A stretch of DNA of 64,000 nucleotides from UA16 sp002292325 (GTDB taxonomy: Bacteria; Bacteroidota; Bacteroidia; Flavobacteriales_D; Sanyastnellaceae). Both the position numbers and the translations under genes were made by a program. Numbering within the stretch: position 1 is the first letter of the stretch; the number at the start of each line of letters is the position of its first letter. Below, piece after piece: positions 36,731-47,600 of this stretch. The DNA lies in NCBI GenBank assembly GCA_943788645.1, contig CALSRC010000017.1, forward strand, positions 62,001 through 126,000, read 5' to 3'. The notes beneath the pieces were generated by a model that was not told the DNA's origin, did no database searches, and saw only the letters and a list, made by a program, of their open reading frames with translations.

Positions 36731-39493
36731 CTATTCCTTGATTTTAATCAACTTACCTGAATCCACCGTTCCGTCCTCACGCAAGACGAATACGTGGTAC
36801 AAACCAGCAGCCCAAGCATCGACGTTAATGGTGTGCTCAAACGACGACACGTCCTCAAACAACTGAGCGTAAATCGGGCGTCCTCGGCTATCATAGATTG
36901 ATAGGGTCAAGTCTTGCAGGAAGTACAAACCAAACGCAATGGTCGCTTCAGTGCTGCAAGGATTCGGATAGGTCACGACTGTTTGGAACGGGTGATCGAA
37001 TGCATCTTCTTCACTGCCGCCGCCTTCCTCCTCGTCCCCTTCGAATTTAAACTCCATCCAATTGAAGTTAAACGGCGCACTCGTGATGTCAACTCTCAGC
37101 CGATAAATACCGGCATCCATATTGACGGTCTCGCTTGTAGTGGCCCAAGACTGCCAGCCTCCCGTCGGCTGAAATTGGGCTTCACACAAATACGTGGAAA
37201 CACCACTAGGTCGAAACAGCCGCAATTCCATGGATCCATCTCCGTAATCTGATGCGGTGCGAAAATTGACCGTGTACTCACCCGAATGCTCCACAAGCAC
37301 ATCGTATTCCAAGTAATCCCCGGGGTCGAGGTAGCCTACATTTTGCCCGCCTCCCACGTCCGAAGAATTCTCAAGTTCCACTCCAGATTGAGAGACAAAT
37401 GCTTCGGCTTCTACCCAGCCAGGAAGTGGATGCCGATAATCTAAATCATTGATCACATCTTCCATCTCGAAAGTAACAAGGGAGCTCCCATCACTGGAGG
37501 CGATGTCATTTCCTACGTACGACGCTTTCAAAACTTGGGTCGCATTGAGCGACTCATCCAAATCAAAGACAATGGTTCGGTTGTTGAGCGAATCCATCGC
37601 CATCGCATAAAAAGGAATCGATTCTCCATCCGCATAAAGCGTGAACACGCCCGGCGATTCCATCAGCGGCTGAACGATTGGTTTGTTCAGGGTCAGCGCA
37701 ATTTGATTCGGACCGCGCGTCTTTCCTGTGAGGTAGTCCATATCCACATCATTCGAGAGGACCCCGGTAAACGCGAAATCAAAACTGTTCAAATTAAACC
37801 CCGATTGATCGGTGTAGAAACGCAGCGTTTGCTCCCCTTCCGTCAAGAGGACATCTTCTACCACCACACTCCCCCAGTCTTCCCATCCACCTGTGGAAGG
37901 CACCGATATCCCCTGGGTAATGGGGATGCCATCCAATTGCAGGTGAAAAACGCCATTTGCTCCATCCGCAGCCACCCGGAACTCCACATCATACAGCCCA
38001 CCTATCTCTACATCAACGGTGTAATTCATCCACTCACCACTGGAAATCCAACCGACATTAAAGCCATTGGAGTTGACGGCATCATCACAAAACTGGATAT
38101 CTACCCCATCGTTTCGATACTGCCATCCATCATTCCAGGAGGTATAGTTGCCCGTTGACACATGGTAATTCGCCACTTGGTTGTCGTAGTAGGCGTTACC
38201 GACTGTACCCAAGTCAAAATCGGTCGCATGAATGACTCCCGGAATCGGATGTGGATCTGTAAACGGGCGGGTTTCATCCGAATACACTTGTCGGAACATA
38301 GCATCCACCACATTTTCCTGAATCATGCAATTTTCAGCCTTCAATCCTTCAGCTATTTCCATTAGCGCATTGATTGCAAACTCCTGCGTCGGAGCTGGAG
38401 CACTTCCACTCCAGTAATCTAGTAAATATTGGTAGTCGTCTGTTTTCACGATGGACATCGGTGCTGAAATGCTTTCAATTTTCTTCAGCGGCCACCACGC
38501 CCAGCCTATGCCCTCATCTTCCAGTAAACGGATTGCATCTCGGAACCAAACATTCGAATTCTCCCCGCTTTCTCCCAGGTAGAGTGGAACATCATACGAG
38601 TCCCGAATGGAGGTGGCAAAGTTCATCGATCCTTGATCGTTGTGGCTCCAGTATTTGTGTGGTGAGTAAACGATTTGATCGTCCCATGGCGGGGTTAGGC
38701 CTGTAAAATCGTTGGCAAACCAATTCCCTTCAATGAACAAGATGTGATCGGGATCTACACTTCGAATGCTGTCGGTGCATTGCACGTATAAGTTGCGCAG
38801 TGCGTTTCCTCCCGGCAAATTCCAATTGGGCTCATTAAGCAAATCATACCCCGCCACCCATTGTTCGCCGACGTAATGTTCTGCAATTCGCTTCCACAAC
38901 GACGCCATTTTTTGGCGGTTTTGGATGCTCTCCCATAGCGAGGGCTTCGAAGAATCGTAATCTGAAATCCCCGCATCATAACCCTGACCGCCGGGTGCTG
39001 CATGCAAATCAAGGATCACATACATCTCATTTTGAGCACACCAGGAAACGAGGCTATCCGTTAACTCAAAACCAATGTCCAACCACGTGTTTTCATAAGG
39101 CACGGGTTCCTGTTCTATGGGCAGCGTATACAGGTTGTAATGCATCGGCAACCTCACCGAATTGAATCCCCACGCCTTCAAAGAATCGATGTCCGCCTTT
39201 CTGGCATGATTTTGAAGCCATGCTGCATAAAACTCACCAGTCGCCTCTTCCCCTATGAGCTCTTGGATGGTGGCTCGGATTTCATGTTGCGGATTTGCAA
39301 ATCCGGACGTTTGAAGCATGTATCCCTCCTGAACCATCCATCCCCCTAACCCGATGCCTCTGAGCAAAACAGGTTCTCCCAATTCATTCAATATCTCTGT
39401 TCCACTGGTACTCAAAAAATGTTGAGCCTGCAAAGTTTCGGCTGTCATTGATGCTAGCATGAACACAAATAGTAGCTTCCATTTCCTTGTCAT
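36731..39493 (-). CDS. Secreted GH5 beta-glucanase with two CBM6-like domains and T9SS domain
   Basis: A 920-residue protein; the ATG at 39493 (MTRKWKLLFVF) gives a standard signal peptide. The GH5 catalytic domain covers about 30-375: acid/base Glu221 in LLNEPNW and nucleophile Glu308 in LGESGE, with LHAAPGGQGYD as in exo-beta-1,3-glucanases and related enzymes. Two CBM6-like modules follow at about 414-570 (GWISSGEWMNYTVDV) and 680-810 (GYLDPGDYLEYDVLV), separated by a beta-rich spacer domain, then a type A T9SS sorting domain (VTYPNPCSTEATIAFG). The substrate is probably a beta-glucan, judged from neighbouring GH16 and SusCD genes. It is divergent from the GH16 lipoprotein gene, with a palindrome between them. 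Confidence 0.9.
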   Translation of the reverse strand: MTRKWKLLFVFMLASMTAETLQAQHFLSTSGTEILNELGEPVLLRGIGLGGWMVQEGYMLQTSGFANPQHEIRATIQELIGEEATGEFYAAWLQNHARKADIDSLKAWGFNSVRLPMHYNLYTLPIEQEPVPYENTWLDIGFELTDSLVSWCAQNEMYVILDLHAAPGGQGYDAGISDYDSSKPSLWESIQNRQKMASLWKRIAEHYVGEQWVAGYDLLNEPNWNLPGGNALRNLYVQCTDSIRSVDPDHILFIEGNWFANDFTGLTPPWDDQIVYSPHKYWSHNDQGSMNFATSIRDSYDVPLYLGESGENSNVWFRDAIRLLEDEGIGWAWWPLKKIESISAPMSIVKTDDYQYLLDYWSGSAPAPTQEFAINALMEIAEGLKAENCMIQENVVDAMFRQVYSDETRPFTDPHPIPGVIHATDFDLGTVGNAYYDNQVANYHVSTGNYTSWNDGWQYRNDGVDIQFCDDAVNSNGFNVGWISSGEWMNYTVDVEIGGLYDVEFRVAADGANGVFHLQLDGIPITQGISVPSTGGWEDWGSVVVEDVLLTEGEQTLRFYTDQSGFNLNSFDFAFTGVLSNDVDMDYLTGKTRGPNQIALTLNKPIVQPLMESPGVFTLYADGESIPFYAMAMDSLNNRTIVFDLDESLNATQVLKASYVGNDIASSDGSSLVTFEMEDVINDLDYRHPLPGWVEAEAFVSQSGVELENSSDVGGGQNVGYLDPGDYLEYDVLVEHSGEYTVNFRTASDYGDGSMELRLFRPSGVSTYLCEAQFQPTGGWQSWATTSETVNMDAGIYRLRVDITSAPFNFNWMEFKFEGDEEEGGGSEEDAFDHPFQTVVTYPNPCSTEATIAFGLYFLQDLTLSIYDSRGRPIYAQLFEDVSSFEHTINVDAWAAGLYHVFVLREDGTVDSGKLIKIKE

Positions 39494-39533
39494 GTATCCA
39501 AATTTTGAAAATTTCAATCCCTGAGTAGATTGT

Positions 39534-39548
39534 GATGTAAATTACATC
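39534..39548. promoter_or_regulatory. Perfect 15-base palindrome between GH5 and GH16 genes
   Basis: GATGTAA A TTACATC: 7-base perfect arms around one base, about midway in the 155-base region between the divergent GH5 (39493) and GH16 (39649) starts. It has the form of a dimeric regulator site and could control both genes. No regulator gene is visible in the window. Confidence 0.45.
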
Positions 39549-39648
39549 GTTTTCCAGATTGATTTCGTCCAATAAGTGTCAAAATTATTGTCCATTTTTT
39601 GAGTTCATACCTCATTCTCACGTTTGGTACCATTTCACCGAATTCTAC

Positions 39649-40827
39649 ATGCGTCAAATCAATTTACTTCTTCTATTCTTATCCCTCGGAATCCTCAACC
39701 AGTGTGCAAGGGACGAAGAACAAAATACGCTGGTTCCCTCGGTACAATTTCCGGTCGACATCAGTGGTTTTGAAAATTCAGCGAACTCCATCTTTGAATT
39801 TCCCCTCGTCTTAGACGTTTCATCGGACCGCGACGTTACAGTTTACTACGAAACAAAACCGCTGACAGCTCTTCCAGGAGAAGATTACATTCACGTTTCA
39901 GGCAGCATCACGATTCCCGCGGGAACGGCGGCAGCATCCATTGAGGTTGAAATCATTGTGGACGAATTCAAAGAGGAGGACGAGCAATTCCGTGTGGTCA
40001 TCATGGGGTCGGAAAATGCACTGCTCGAAGGGGGCTCCCAAGAAGCAATCGGTACGATTAAAAATGACGACACAATCATCCAAGTGACGACTGTAGGATA
40101 TACTTCAGCAGACAGTTATCCAGGACGTACGATAGTATGGTCCGACGAGTTTGATGAAACTGAAATCAATTTAACCAACTGGACCTATGACCTGGGAGCT
40201 TCAGGATGGGGCAACCAGGAATTGCAGCACTATACCGCCTCTGTGGATAATAGTTATGTAGCCAACGGCAACCTGATGATTGTCGCCATTGACGAAGGCT
40301 GGCGATATACCTCTGCAAGGATGAAATCAATCGGATTGCAAGAGTTCCAATATGGACGCATCGATGTGAGAGCTGTATTGCCCGAAGGACAGGGAATTTG
40401 GCCGGCCATTTGGATGTTGGGCGGAAATTATCCAGCGACCGGGTGGCCCGCCTGCGGAGAAATTGACATCATGGAACTGATCGGATCCACCCCCAATTAC
40501 GTCCACGGAACCGTTCATTTCGGGGATGATTACTCCCAGCACCAATACACCGGCCAAGGAACTAACATCCCTTTCTCAGAATCGTTTGCCGATGAATTTC
40601 ATGTGTTCTCCATCGATTGGAATGAATCCGGAATCACCTGGCTCTTGGACGACACTCCTTTTTTCAGCATCAACAATGCCGTCAGTGGATCACAGAATTA
40701 TCCTTTTGACGACCCCTTCTTTTTCATCTTGAACATCGCTGTCGGCGGACAATGGCCAGGATATCCGGATGAAACCACCTCCTTTCCCCAATTTATGGCC
40801 ATCGACTATATCCGCGTTTTTCAATGA
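39649..40827 (+). CDS. GH16 laminarinase-like lipoprotein with Calx-beta domain
   Basis: A 392-residue beta-glucanase that likely cuts beta-1,3-glucan (laminarin type). The ATG at 39649 (MRQINLLLLFLSLGILNQC) gives a lipoprotein signal with Cys19; the upstream ATG at 39559 would add an unlikely 30-residue extension. Residues about 25-140 form a Calx-beta domain (PGEDYIHVSG, EEDEQFRVVI). The GH16 domain follows from about 155, with the catalytic motif GEIDIME (nucleophile Glu271, Asp273, acid/base Glu276) and WSDEFDETEINLTNW. It is paralogous, with the same domain order, to the GH16 at 54392-55576. It probably sits on the cell surface beside the SusC/D locus that ends at 41310. Confidence 0.95.
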   Translation: MRQINLLLLFLSLGILNQCARDEEQNTLVPSVQFPVDISGFENSANSIFEFPLVLDVSSDRDVTVYYETKPLTALPGEDYIHVSGSITIPAGTAAASIEVEIIVDEFKEEDEQFRVVIMGSENALLEGGSQEAIGTIKNDDTIIQVTTVGYTSADSYPGRTIVWSDEFDETEINLTNWTYDLGASGWGNQELQHYTASVDNSYVANGNLMIVAIDEGWRYTSARMKSIGLQEFQYGRIDVRAVLPEGQGIWPAIWMLGGNYPATGWPACGEIDIMELIGSTPNYVHGTVHFGDDYSQHQYTGQGTNIPFSESFADEFHVFSIDWNESGITWLLDDTPFFSINNAVSGSQNYPFDDPFFFILNIAVGGQWPGYPDETTSFPQFMAIDYIRVFQ

Positions 40828-40871
40828 CGCGGGTGATTGATTGAACGTGCAAATATTCCCGTCAAGACGTT

Positions 40872-41231
40872 ATGAATCCCATCGACCTTCTGACCAAATT
40901 TGACCTGATCCAAGACCAATGGAACCCCCGCATCATTGCACACCTGAATGGGCAGGATGTAAAAATAGCCAAGGTGGCAGGTGAATTTGTTTGGCATGCG
41001 CATGCCGACCAAGACGAGCTTTTTTATGTCGTGAAGGGCAAGCTCAAAATACAATTTCGGGACCGCACGGAGGTGCTATTGCCCGGTCAACTGTTGGTGG
41101 TTCCACGAGGAGTCGAACATTGTCCAGTTGCGGATGAAGAAACATGGATTTTATTGTTCGAACCTCAAAGCATCGACCATACGGGTGGCGTCGACACCCC
41201 GCTTCGAAAGCGCAGTTTTGATAAACTCTAA
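40872..41231 (+). CDS. Small cupin-domain protein
   Basis: A 119-residue single-domain cupin. Metal-binding motif 1 is seen in WHAHADQDELFYVVKGKL (His-X-His with a following Glu) and motif 2 in LPGQLLVVPRGVEHCPVADE. Many such proteins are sugar- or metabolite-binding isomerases or dioxygenases, but the activity cannot be told from sequence. It starts 44 bases after the GH16 stop on the same strand, so it is probably co-transcribed. A bidirectional terminator follows. Confidence 0.87.
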   Translation: MNPIDLLTKFDLIQDQWNPRIIAHLNGQDVKIAKVAGEFVWHAHADQDELFYVVKGKLKIQFRDRTEVLLPGQLLVVPRGVEHCPVADEETWILLFEPQSIDHTGGVDTPLRKRSFDKL

Positions 41232-41242
41232 AGCTCTGAATG

Positions 41243-41279
41243 AAAAAAGGGAGGCGGCTTTGAAACCGACCTCCCTTTT
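41243..41279. terminator. Bidirectional terminator between cupin and PKD lipoprotein genes
   Basis: A long hairpin, AAAAGGGAGGCGG with its complement CCGACCTCCCTTTT (one bulge) around an 8-base loop, flanked by A-rich and T-rich ends on the two sides. It can end both the plus-strand GH16-cupin transcript and the minus-strand SusC-SusD-PKD transcript. Confidence 0.8.
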
Positions 41280-41309
41280 CATGTGGGTATTATAGTATGC
41301 TGAGAAGCA

Positions 41310-43010
41310 CTACTCGGCGATCATGCGCATCGTCCAGAATGCTTCGCCTGGCATTGCTCCGTAGTCAACTGTAACTGTGACTCGTTCGACTCCGTCCACG
41401 TTACTGTATTCAAATACTTCGTACATGATTTCACTCGCAGGAGTGCCGGTTCCCTCATTGGGCAACTCACCTCCGTTGAACGCTTTATTGAAACCGATGT
41501 AAGCACCGAGCCCCGTCACTGTGACTGTTTCGTCTGTGGCTGAGAAGGAATGCGTGCCCGATCCATAAACGTCGAAAGGAGGGTTCAACAAATCATCTGC
41601 GACGCATGCATTCGATCCACCCATGTATCCTTCCGCCCAAACCTCACCTTGGGTCTCAATGAGGAACGTTCCGTCATCATAGAATATGAACTCATCGTCC
41701 ATTTGACACGCTCGTTCCATTACACCCGCCGCATCCAATCCACCCCACCATTCACTGCTGCCTTGGACAGGTCCTACGATGTAAGAAGCTTCGCCATCAA
41801 GCTTCCACACTTTCCCTTCTGGGCTCGACATATCAGCTGCAGAGAACACGGCATTGCTGATTACGATGATTTGGCTGGCTTCGTCGCTTTGGAAATCATC
41901 GTCACTTGCTGTGAGAACCACGGTATATTCACCGTCGCCTGCGTAGGTATGAATCGGATTTTCATCGCTGCTAAAGTTGCCGTCACCGAAGTCCCAGCTG
42001 TACGTGGTGGCATTCGCTGAAGTGTTGGTGAATTCAACAGTGTTTCCCTCCTTGACGAACGTAAAGCTCGCCGCTGGAGCCGACGCTGGAACCGGCGGAA
42101 TATCCGCTGGATCGTGATAGCTTACCAGGTAAAAGTTCCAAGCGAAACTTCCATCCAATCCCACAATGGCAACCTCCATTCGGTCCGATATATCACCCGT
42201 TTCCATATTGAGAATTTGGTACGTCTTACTCGATACGGGGATGTAATTATCACCCGCCTCTGTTTTTTGAACCAAACCAATGTAGGCCCCAAATCCATCA
42301 ATGGTAATGCTATTCTGAGCCGTATTGAAATCAAAGGTGTAATCTCCTCCATTAGCATAGGCACTCAGGTCTTCGCCATTTGGACCGGTAAACAAACCCT
42401 CATCGCTCTCGTCATAGCACGTTTCAAAAGACACGCCGAGCCAACCGCCGTTCGCATCCGAATCGACAAAAACAGTTCCCATGGTGTTTTTCTCCCATGT
42501 ACCGTCCGCATTGAACGTGTATTCGTCATCCAAAATACAAGGCCGCTCACTCAATGGCGTAACGCCACCAAACGACCACCACGAATTATCTCCGGGGCCA
42601 GGACCAATTCCCAGTGCGATATTTTCGCGATCGAGAATCCATGTCTTACCCGCAGTCCCGGTTAAAAATTGACCAGCCGTGTTCGGGTCGACTAGTGTGA
42701 TGGATTCGGAACGGGCAGCAGATCCCGCTTCGCCCGTTGCCGTCAGAATAACCTCATACGTACCTCCTGCCGCGTAAGCGTGAACAGGATTTTCATCCGT
42801 ACTCGACTCTCCGTCACCAAAATCCCATACATACGAGGATGCGTTCTGGGAGTAGTTCACAAATGCCACTTCGGACCAGTTCTCTGCACTGATTTCGTAT
42901 TGGAAACTTGCAATGACATCAGCCGGTTCTGGCTCATCGTCTTTGCGGCATCCTGACAATGCCACGGCTGCGATGAATAGCATGCTAAATGCTCTCAAAT
43001 AATTCTTCAT
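41310..43010 (-). CDS. PKD-domain surface lipoprotein (probable glycan-binding protein)
   Basis: A 566-residue lipoprotein with signal and lipobox LSGC. Two PKD domains (WDFGDGESSTDENPVHAY near residue 65 and WDFGDGNFSSDENPIHTY near 345) are each followed by a related domain of about 170 residues (GKTWILD / GKVWKLD, then CxxDDE(Y/F) with DGT). The architecture thus looks internally duplicated. PKD lipoproteins directly after SusD in laminarin loci of marine flavobacteria are thought to bind glycan at the cell surface; that role is inferred. It is third in the susC-susD-PKD operon and is related to the shorter protein at 55604-56470. Confidence 0.88.
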   Translation of the reverse strand: MKNYLRAFSMLFIAAVALSGCRKDDEPEPADVIASFQYEISAENWSEVAFVNYSQNASSYVWDFGDGESSTDENPVHAYAAGGTYEVILTATGEAGSAARSESITLVDPNTAGQFLTGTAGKTWILDRENIALGIGPGPGDNSWWSFGGVTPLSERPCILDDEYTFNADGTWEKNTMGTVFVDSDANGGWLGVSFETCYDESDEGLFTGPNGEDLSAYANGGDYTFDFNTAQNSITIDGFGAYIGLVQKTEAGDNYIPVSSKTYQILNMETGDISDRMEVAIVGLDGSFAWNFYLVSYHDPADIPPVPASAPAASFTFVKEGNTVEFTNTSANATTYSWDFGDGNFSSDENPIHTYAGDGEYTVVLTASDDDFQSDEASQIIVISNAVFSAADMSSPEGKVWKLDGEASYIVGPVQGSSEWWGGLDAAGVMERACQMDDEFIFYDDGTFLIETQGEVWAEGYMGGSNACVADDLLNPPFDVYGSGTHSFSATDETVTVTGLGAYIGFNKAFNGGELPNEGTGTPASEIMYEVFEYSNVDGVERVTVTVDYGAMPGEAFWTMRMIAE

Positions 43011-43059
43011 GAAATTCTATGTTTGGTTTACTACGATTAAAGTATTTGCTCTGGGTTGT

Positions 43060-44685
43060 TTAATTGAAAAGGGAAGCATCCGGGTAAGTGGTAAGGCCAT
43101 CTGCCAAAACGGTCTCTTCCAGTGCAATGGGCAACCACAAGTGATCTGAATTGAAATTGGCTTCCTTATCACCGTCACCACTGAACAAACTCGATTCTGC
43201 ACGACCTGAACGGACCAAATCAAACCATCGATCGCCTTCACATGCCAATTCCGCGCGACGCTCGTACCAAATCAATTCTTGCAATGTCATCCCCTCTTCC
43301 GCCATGACTTCTGAAGCCGTTCGGAAGTTACCTGCATTGTTCCCCGGACCAGCTGCTCGTTCTCTTACGATGTCGATGTATGCCATGGATAAAATGTCAT
43401 CACCACCGCCCCGATGCAGAGCCTCGGCTAACATCAAGAGCACATCAGCATAGCGCATCACATGGGTGTTGAGCGCCTTGGTCAAGTGTTCATTCCCACC
43501 GTTTACATTGGTGCCAGCGAACGACTTATAATTTGAATACTTTTCCTGAAAATACCCCGTGAAGTCGATTGGATTGTTCTGCGTTGCGTCAATGATCGGA
43601 TCGCAACTCAAGCCGGCATCTGCCAAGTCCTGAGCCAGTTCATCTTCGGATACAATCGCTACATCTCGTCGGTACGTGTCATCCGACAGAAAGTGATTCC
43701 ACAGCCCCTCAGTCACGGACATGAAACCCCACCCCGTCTCCAATGTTGGATGTTGGTCGCACAACCCACGGATGCCACACAACTGAATCATTCCGTTTCC
43801 ATCTATTCCCTCAAACCACCCCCAATCGCTTGAATAAAGTGGATTGTGCTGAATTTCAAAAACTGATTCTGATGTGTTTCGTTCACCTAAATTGTACAAC
43901 TGCTGCATGTCATCAACGAGTTCATAAAGCCCAAGATCAACGACTTGTTGGAAAGCATCCGCGGCATCACTGAACAGGTTTGGATCGTCTCCTTTCATGT
44001 CAGCCCAGTACAAGTAAGCCTTACCCATTAATGCAAGCGCAGCCCCCTTGGTCGCTCTTCCCTCCTGTCCAGACGGGACAATCAAAGGCAACGTTGCTGC
44101 AGCTTCTTGGCAATCTTGTACCACTTGTTGCATCACCTCCGACAGCGTATTGCGAGTGAGGTTCACATCCTCCGGGGTCAAAGGCTCCGTAATAACTGGA
44201 ATGGGTCCGAAATGACGAAACAACTCGAAATGATAATAAGCCCGTAAAAACTTCGCCTCCGCCTTGTAAACATCAACCAAATCCGACTCCAGTCTTGCCA
44301 AAGCAAGGAGTGAATTGGCTCTGTTGATGCCGATGTAGTTGCGACGGTACATCGGATGAACCACCAAATTCGTATTCGTGTTGGTGAAATCATCAAATTC
44401 CTGCCATCCCGGCTGATCGTTATTGGAAGGATCACCACCTGCATTCGCATTATCGGAGCGAATCTCTCCAAACATCACGGGAGAAATCCATTGTCCAAAG
44501 GCCATGGACCAGCCAATGGGGTCATATGCTCCAATCAACGTCGAATAAATTTGTTCCTCAGTCTCATAATAATTACTCGACAAAAACTGATTGACCGGAT
44601 CGACTTCCAACCGTTCCTTGTTGCATGCCACAGCGATAAGGACAAATCCTGAAAGGACGAGTGCTATTTTAAGTGAATTATTCAT
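43060..44685 (-). CDS. SusD-like glycan-binding lipoprotein (locus 1)
   Basis: A 541-residue outer-membrane lipoprotein with lipobox AVAC at Cys21. It shows the RagB/SusD layout: the N-terminal segment after VDPVNQFLSSNYYETEEQIYS, TPR-like helices (RRNYIGINRANSLLALA, AKFLRAYYHFELFRHFG), and the C-terminal LLMLAEALHRGG with YERRAELACEGDRWFDLVR. It forms a lid on the SusC-like channel and captures oligosaccharides, presumably beta-glucan fragments given the neighbouring GH16 and GH5. It starts 13 bases after susC. Confidence 0.95.
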   Translation of the reverse strand: MNNSLKIALVLSGFVLIAVACNKERLEVDPVNQFLSSNYYETEEQIYSTLIGAYDPIGWSMAFGQWISPVMFGEIRSDNANAGGDPSNNDQPGWQEFDDFTNTNTNLVVHPMYRRNYIGINRANSLLALARLESDLVDVYKAEAKFLRAYYHFELFRHFGPIPVITEPLTPEDVNLTRNTLSEVMQQVVQDCQEAAATLPLIVPSGQEGRATKGAALALMGKAYLYWADMKGDDPNLFSDAADAFQQVVDLGLYELVDDMQQLYNLGERNTSESVFEIQHNPLYSSDWGWFEGIDGNGMIQLCGIRGLCDQHPTLETGWGFMSVTEGLWNHFLSDDTYRRDVAIVSEDELAQDLADAGLSCDPIIDATQNNPIDFTGYFQEKYSNYKSFAGTNVNGGNEHLTKALNTHVMRYADVLLMLAEALHRGGGDDILSMAYIDIVRERAAGPGNNAGNFRTASEVMAEEGMTLQELIWYERRAELACEGDRWFDLVRSGRAESSLFSGDGDKEANFNSDHLWLPIALEETVLADGLTTYPDASLFN

Positions 44686-44698
44686 GGTCTTTTACACT

Positions 44699-47600
44699 TT
44701 AGAATGAAACGTTAAGTCCCGCACCGAATGATCGGTTATTAGGGTAGAAACCTTTATCAATTCCCGTATCGAGAATCCAACCGCTGGTGCCGATGTCCGG
44801 ATCAAACCCGCGATAATTCGTGATGGTGAAAATGTTATTTCCCGTCAGGTAGATTTTCACATTCTTCATGTTCACTTTGGAAGCGATGTTATCCGGCACA
44901 TTCCATCCAATTTGCAAATTGCGCATGCGCAAGAAGGTTCCATCCTCTACATAAAACGATGAAGGCCGCTGGTTGTTATTGGGGTCCGTCGATGTCAATC
45001 GAGGCAGTTCTTCGCTTGGATTATCCGGAGTCCAGCGGTTCAACCAAAATGATTGATAGTTTGTGAAGGTCACATCGGACCGCTCATACGTTCGGTAAAT
45101 TTCATGGCCCAATTGCGCATTGAAAATGGCACTGACGTAGAAGTCTTTGTAGGAGAAGTTGGCCGTCATCCCAATGATGTGCTTCGGCCAAGGAGTGCCT
45201 ATGTCTGTGATGTCATCCGAATTAATGATGCCGTCACCGTTCGAATCAAGAAAGCGAATGTCTCCAGGAGCCGCATCGGGTTGAAGTAAATCGCCTTCTT
45301 GGTTCAGATGAGAGAAAATCTCCGCCTCGTTTTGGAAAATTCCATCCGCCTCATACCCGACGAAATGTCCCACTGCGTATCCTTCTGTCATGCGCGATAT
45401 CGGAGTGTTTCGCACGGGCCATCCCCATCCGTTTAAATACCCTGTTTCTCCGGCTACATTAACGACCTCATTTTTGAAGTGTGTATACGTCAATTGCGTT
45501 TTCAATTTCCAATCCCCTTGTCCCATTTGGTAGCCCAACACCAGGTCAATTCCGCGGTTTCTAATCTCCCCCAAATTTGAAGTTGGGTTGTTCGTCGCGC
45601 CAACATAGCCCGGTATCTGTTGAGTCATCAGCAAATCCTTTGTCGTCTTCTGATAGATATCTGCCTCGACCGAAAGCTTGTCGTCAAACAACCCGAGTTC
45701 CAGGCCAATGTCGATTTGCTCACTCTCTTCCCACTTCACATTTGGATTGGCCGGTGTGGCGAGTGCAGACCCTGTATTCAACACCTGCTCTTCCGTTCCA
45801 AGCGCATAGGTAAACACATTTTCGATGCGGCTTACATAACTCAAAGGAGCAATTCGGTCGGAGCCGTTGATCCCCCATGACGCTCGAAGTTTCAAGAAAC
45901 TAATGGCCTCGATGTCTTGCACCCAATCTTCTTTCGATGCGACCCAGCCGACTGAAGCGGATGGAAAGATCCCAAACTGATTGCCAGGACCAAAATTCGA
46001 GGACCCATCGCGCCGGATAGTCGCCGAAAACAGGTATTTCTCATCGTAATTATAGAGCAACCGTGAGAACGTACTGATCAAAGCGTAGTCCACTGATGCT
46101 CCGCCGAAGGTCAAGTCCAAGGTGTCCTGTCCCGCATCGAGGTATTGAAAATTTGGATTGAACTGATTGTCCATTGGGATGTTCGACGAGGACCCTCCAA
46201 GCTGGCGAAATTGATTCGCTCGGTACGACGTTCCAACAAGGAAATCAACGTTGTGTTTGTCATCGATTGTGCGTGTGTAGTTCGCCGTATTTTCCCATTG
46301 CATCCCCTGGAAGTTTCCGGATCCCTGGTAGACATCGTTGGTCAAATTTTGTGCGGCAGCATGGAATTCATAGGTCGGCACGAAACTCCTATAATCCCAC
46401 CAATTCAGATCGAAGCCAAAGTCCGTCTTCAATCGCAACCCATCGAGCACTTCGGCCTCAAGGAAGAAATTACCGATCATTTGGTCAGACTTGCTGTCTC
46501 CATTGATCAACCAAAGTCGGCTGATTGGATTGATGTATTCCTTTTGGACCCAAGGAGATTGGGCAAATCCGTATTGACCTGCATCGTCGTAAACAGGCGT
46601 TAACGGGTCGTATGCAAATGCATCTGATTGAACGCCTCCAAAAGCACTGTTGGTTCCGATGTTGTTGTTGTCGGTACGATTCAGGTAGAGGTTCTGACCA
46701 ATTTTTATGAATCCAGCATAATCCTTTGACGAGTTGTATCGAACGGCATAACGCGTATAGTTAGATTTCTCCCCTCCAATCACACCATTCTGATCCCAGA
46801 AGTCCATAGACAAAAACGAATTTTTCGTGGTCGCAGTTACCCGGTGATTCACAACAGAAGCCGGATTGAAAATTTCATCCATCCAATTCGTGTTCGCCGG
46901 CAGTGCATCACCCACGTTTGGGAATCCGAGGACATCTAAGCCCGAAAGTTGGTTGCCATTGGCGAACTTCTCCCGGGTCAACATCAGGTAATCTTCTGCC
47001 CCCAACATTTCAGGCAGTCGCCAGGGACGTGAATTCAGATAGCTCGTGGAGTACGTCACCGTTCCCTCGTCTTTTCCGCTCCCGTTTTTTGTGGTAATGA
47101 TGACCACACCATTTGCCGCTCGCGCTCCATAAATGGCGCTCGAAGCAGCGTCTTTCAAAACATCGATGGACTCGATGTCACTGGGATTGATGTTATCGAT
47201 GTTTCCGAGCTGCAATCCATCCACAATGAAAAGGGGCGAATTGTCTCCATTGGTGCTGATTCCACGAACCAAAATTGATTTTCCGGAACCCGGCTGACCG
47301 CTCGACTCATTCACAATCAGGCCAGCCGTTTGACCCTCCAAAGTAGAAATGGCATCCGGAACAGCTATTCCTTCAATGTCCTTGGCGTCAATTTTCGCGA
47401 TTGAACCGGTTGAAACTCGCTTCTTCTGACGGCCATAACCAACCACGACAACTTCTCCAACCAACTCCGAATCCTCTTCCAAAAAAAGATTCAAAGGCCG
47501 TGCATCATTTACGAGAAGAATTTGAGCTTCGTACCCGACAAAACTGACGATTATTTCTACAGGCAACGCATCCACCGTTAACGAAAACGCTCCCAATGCA

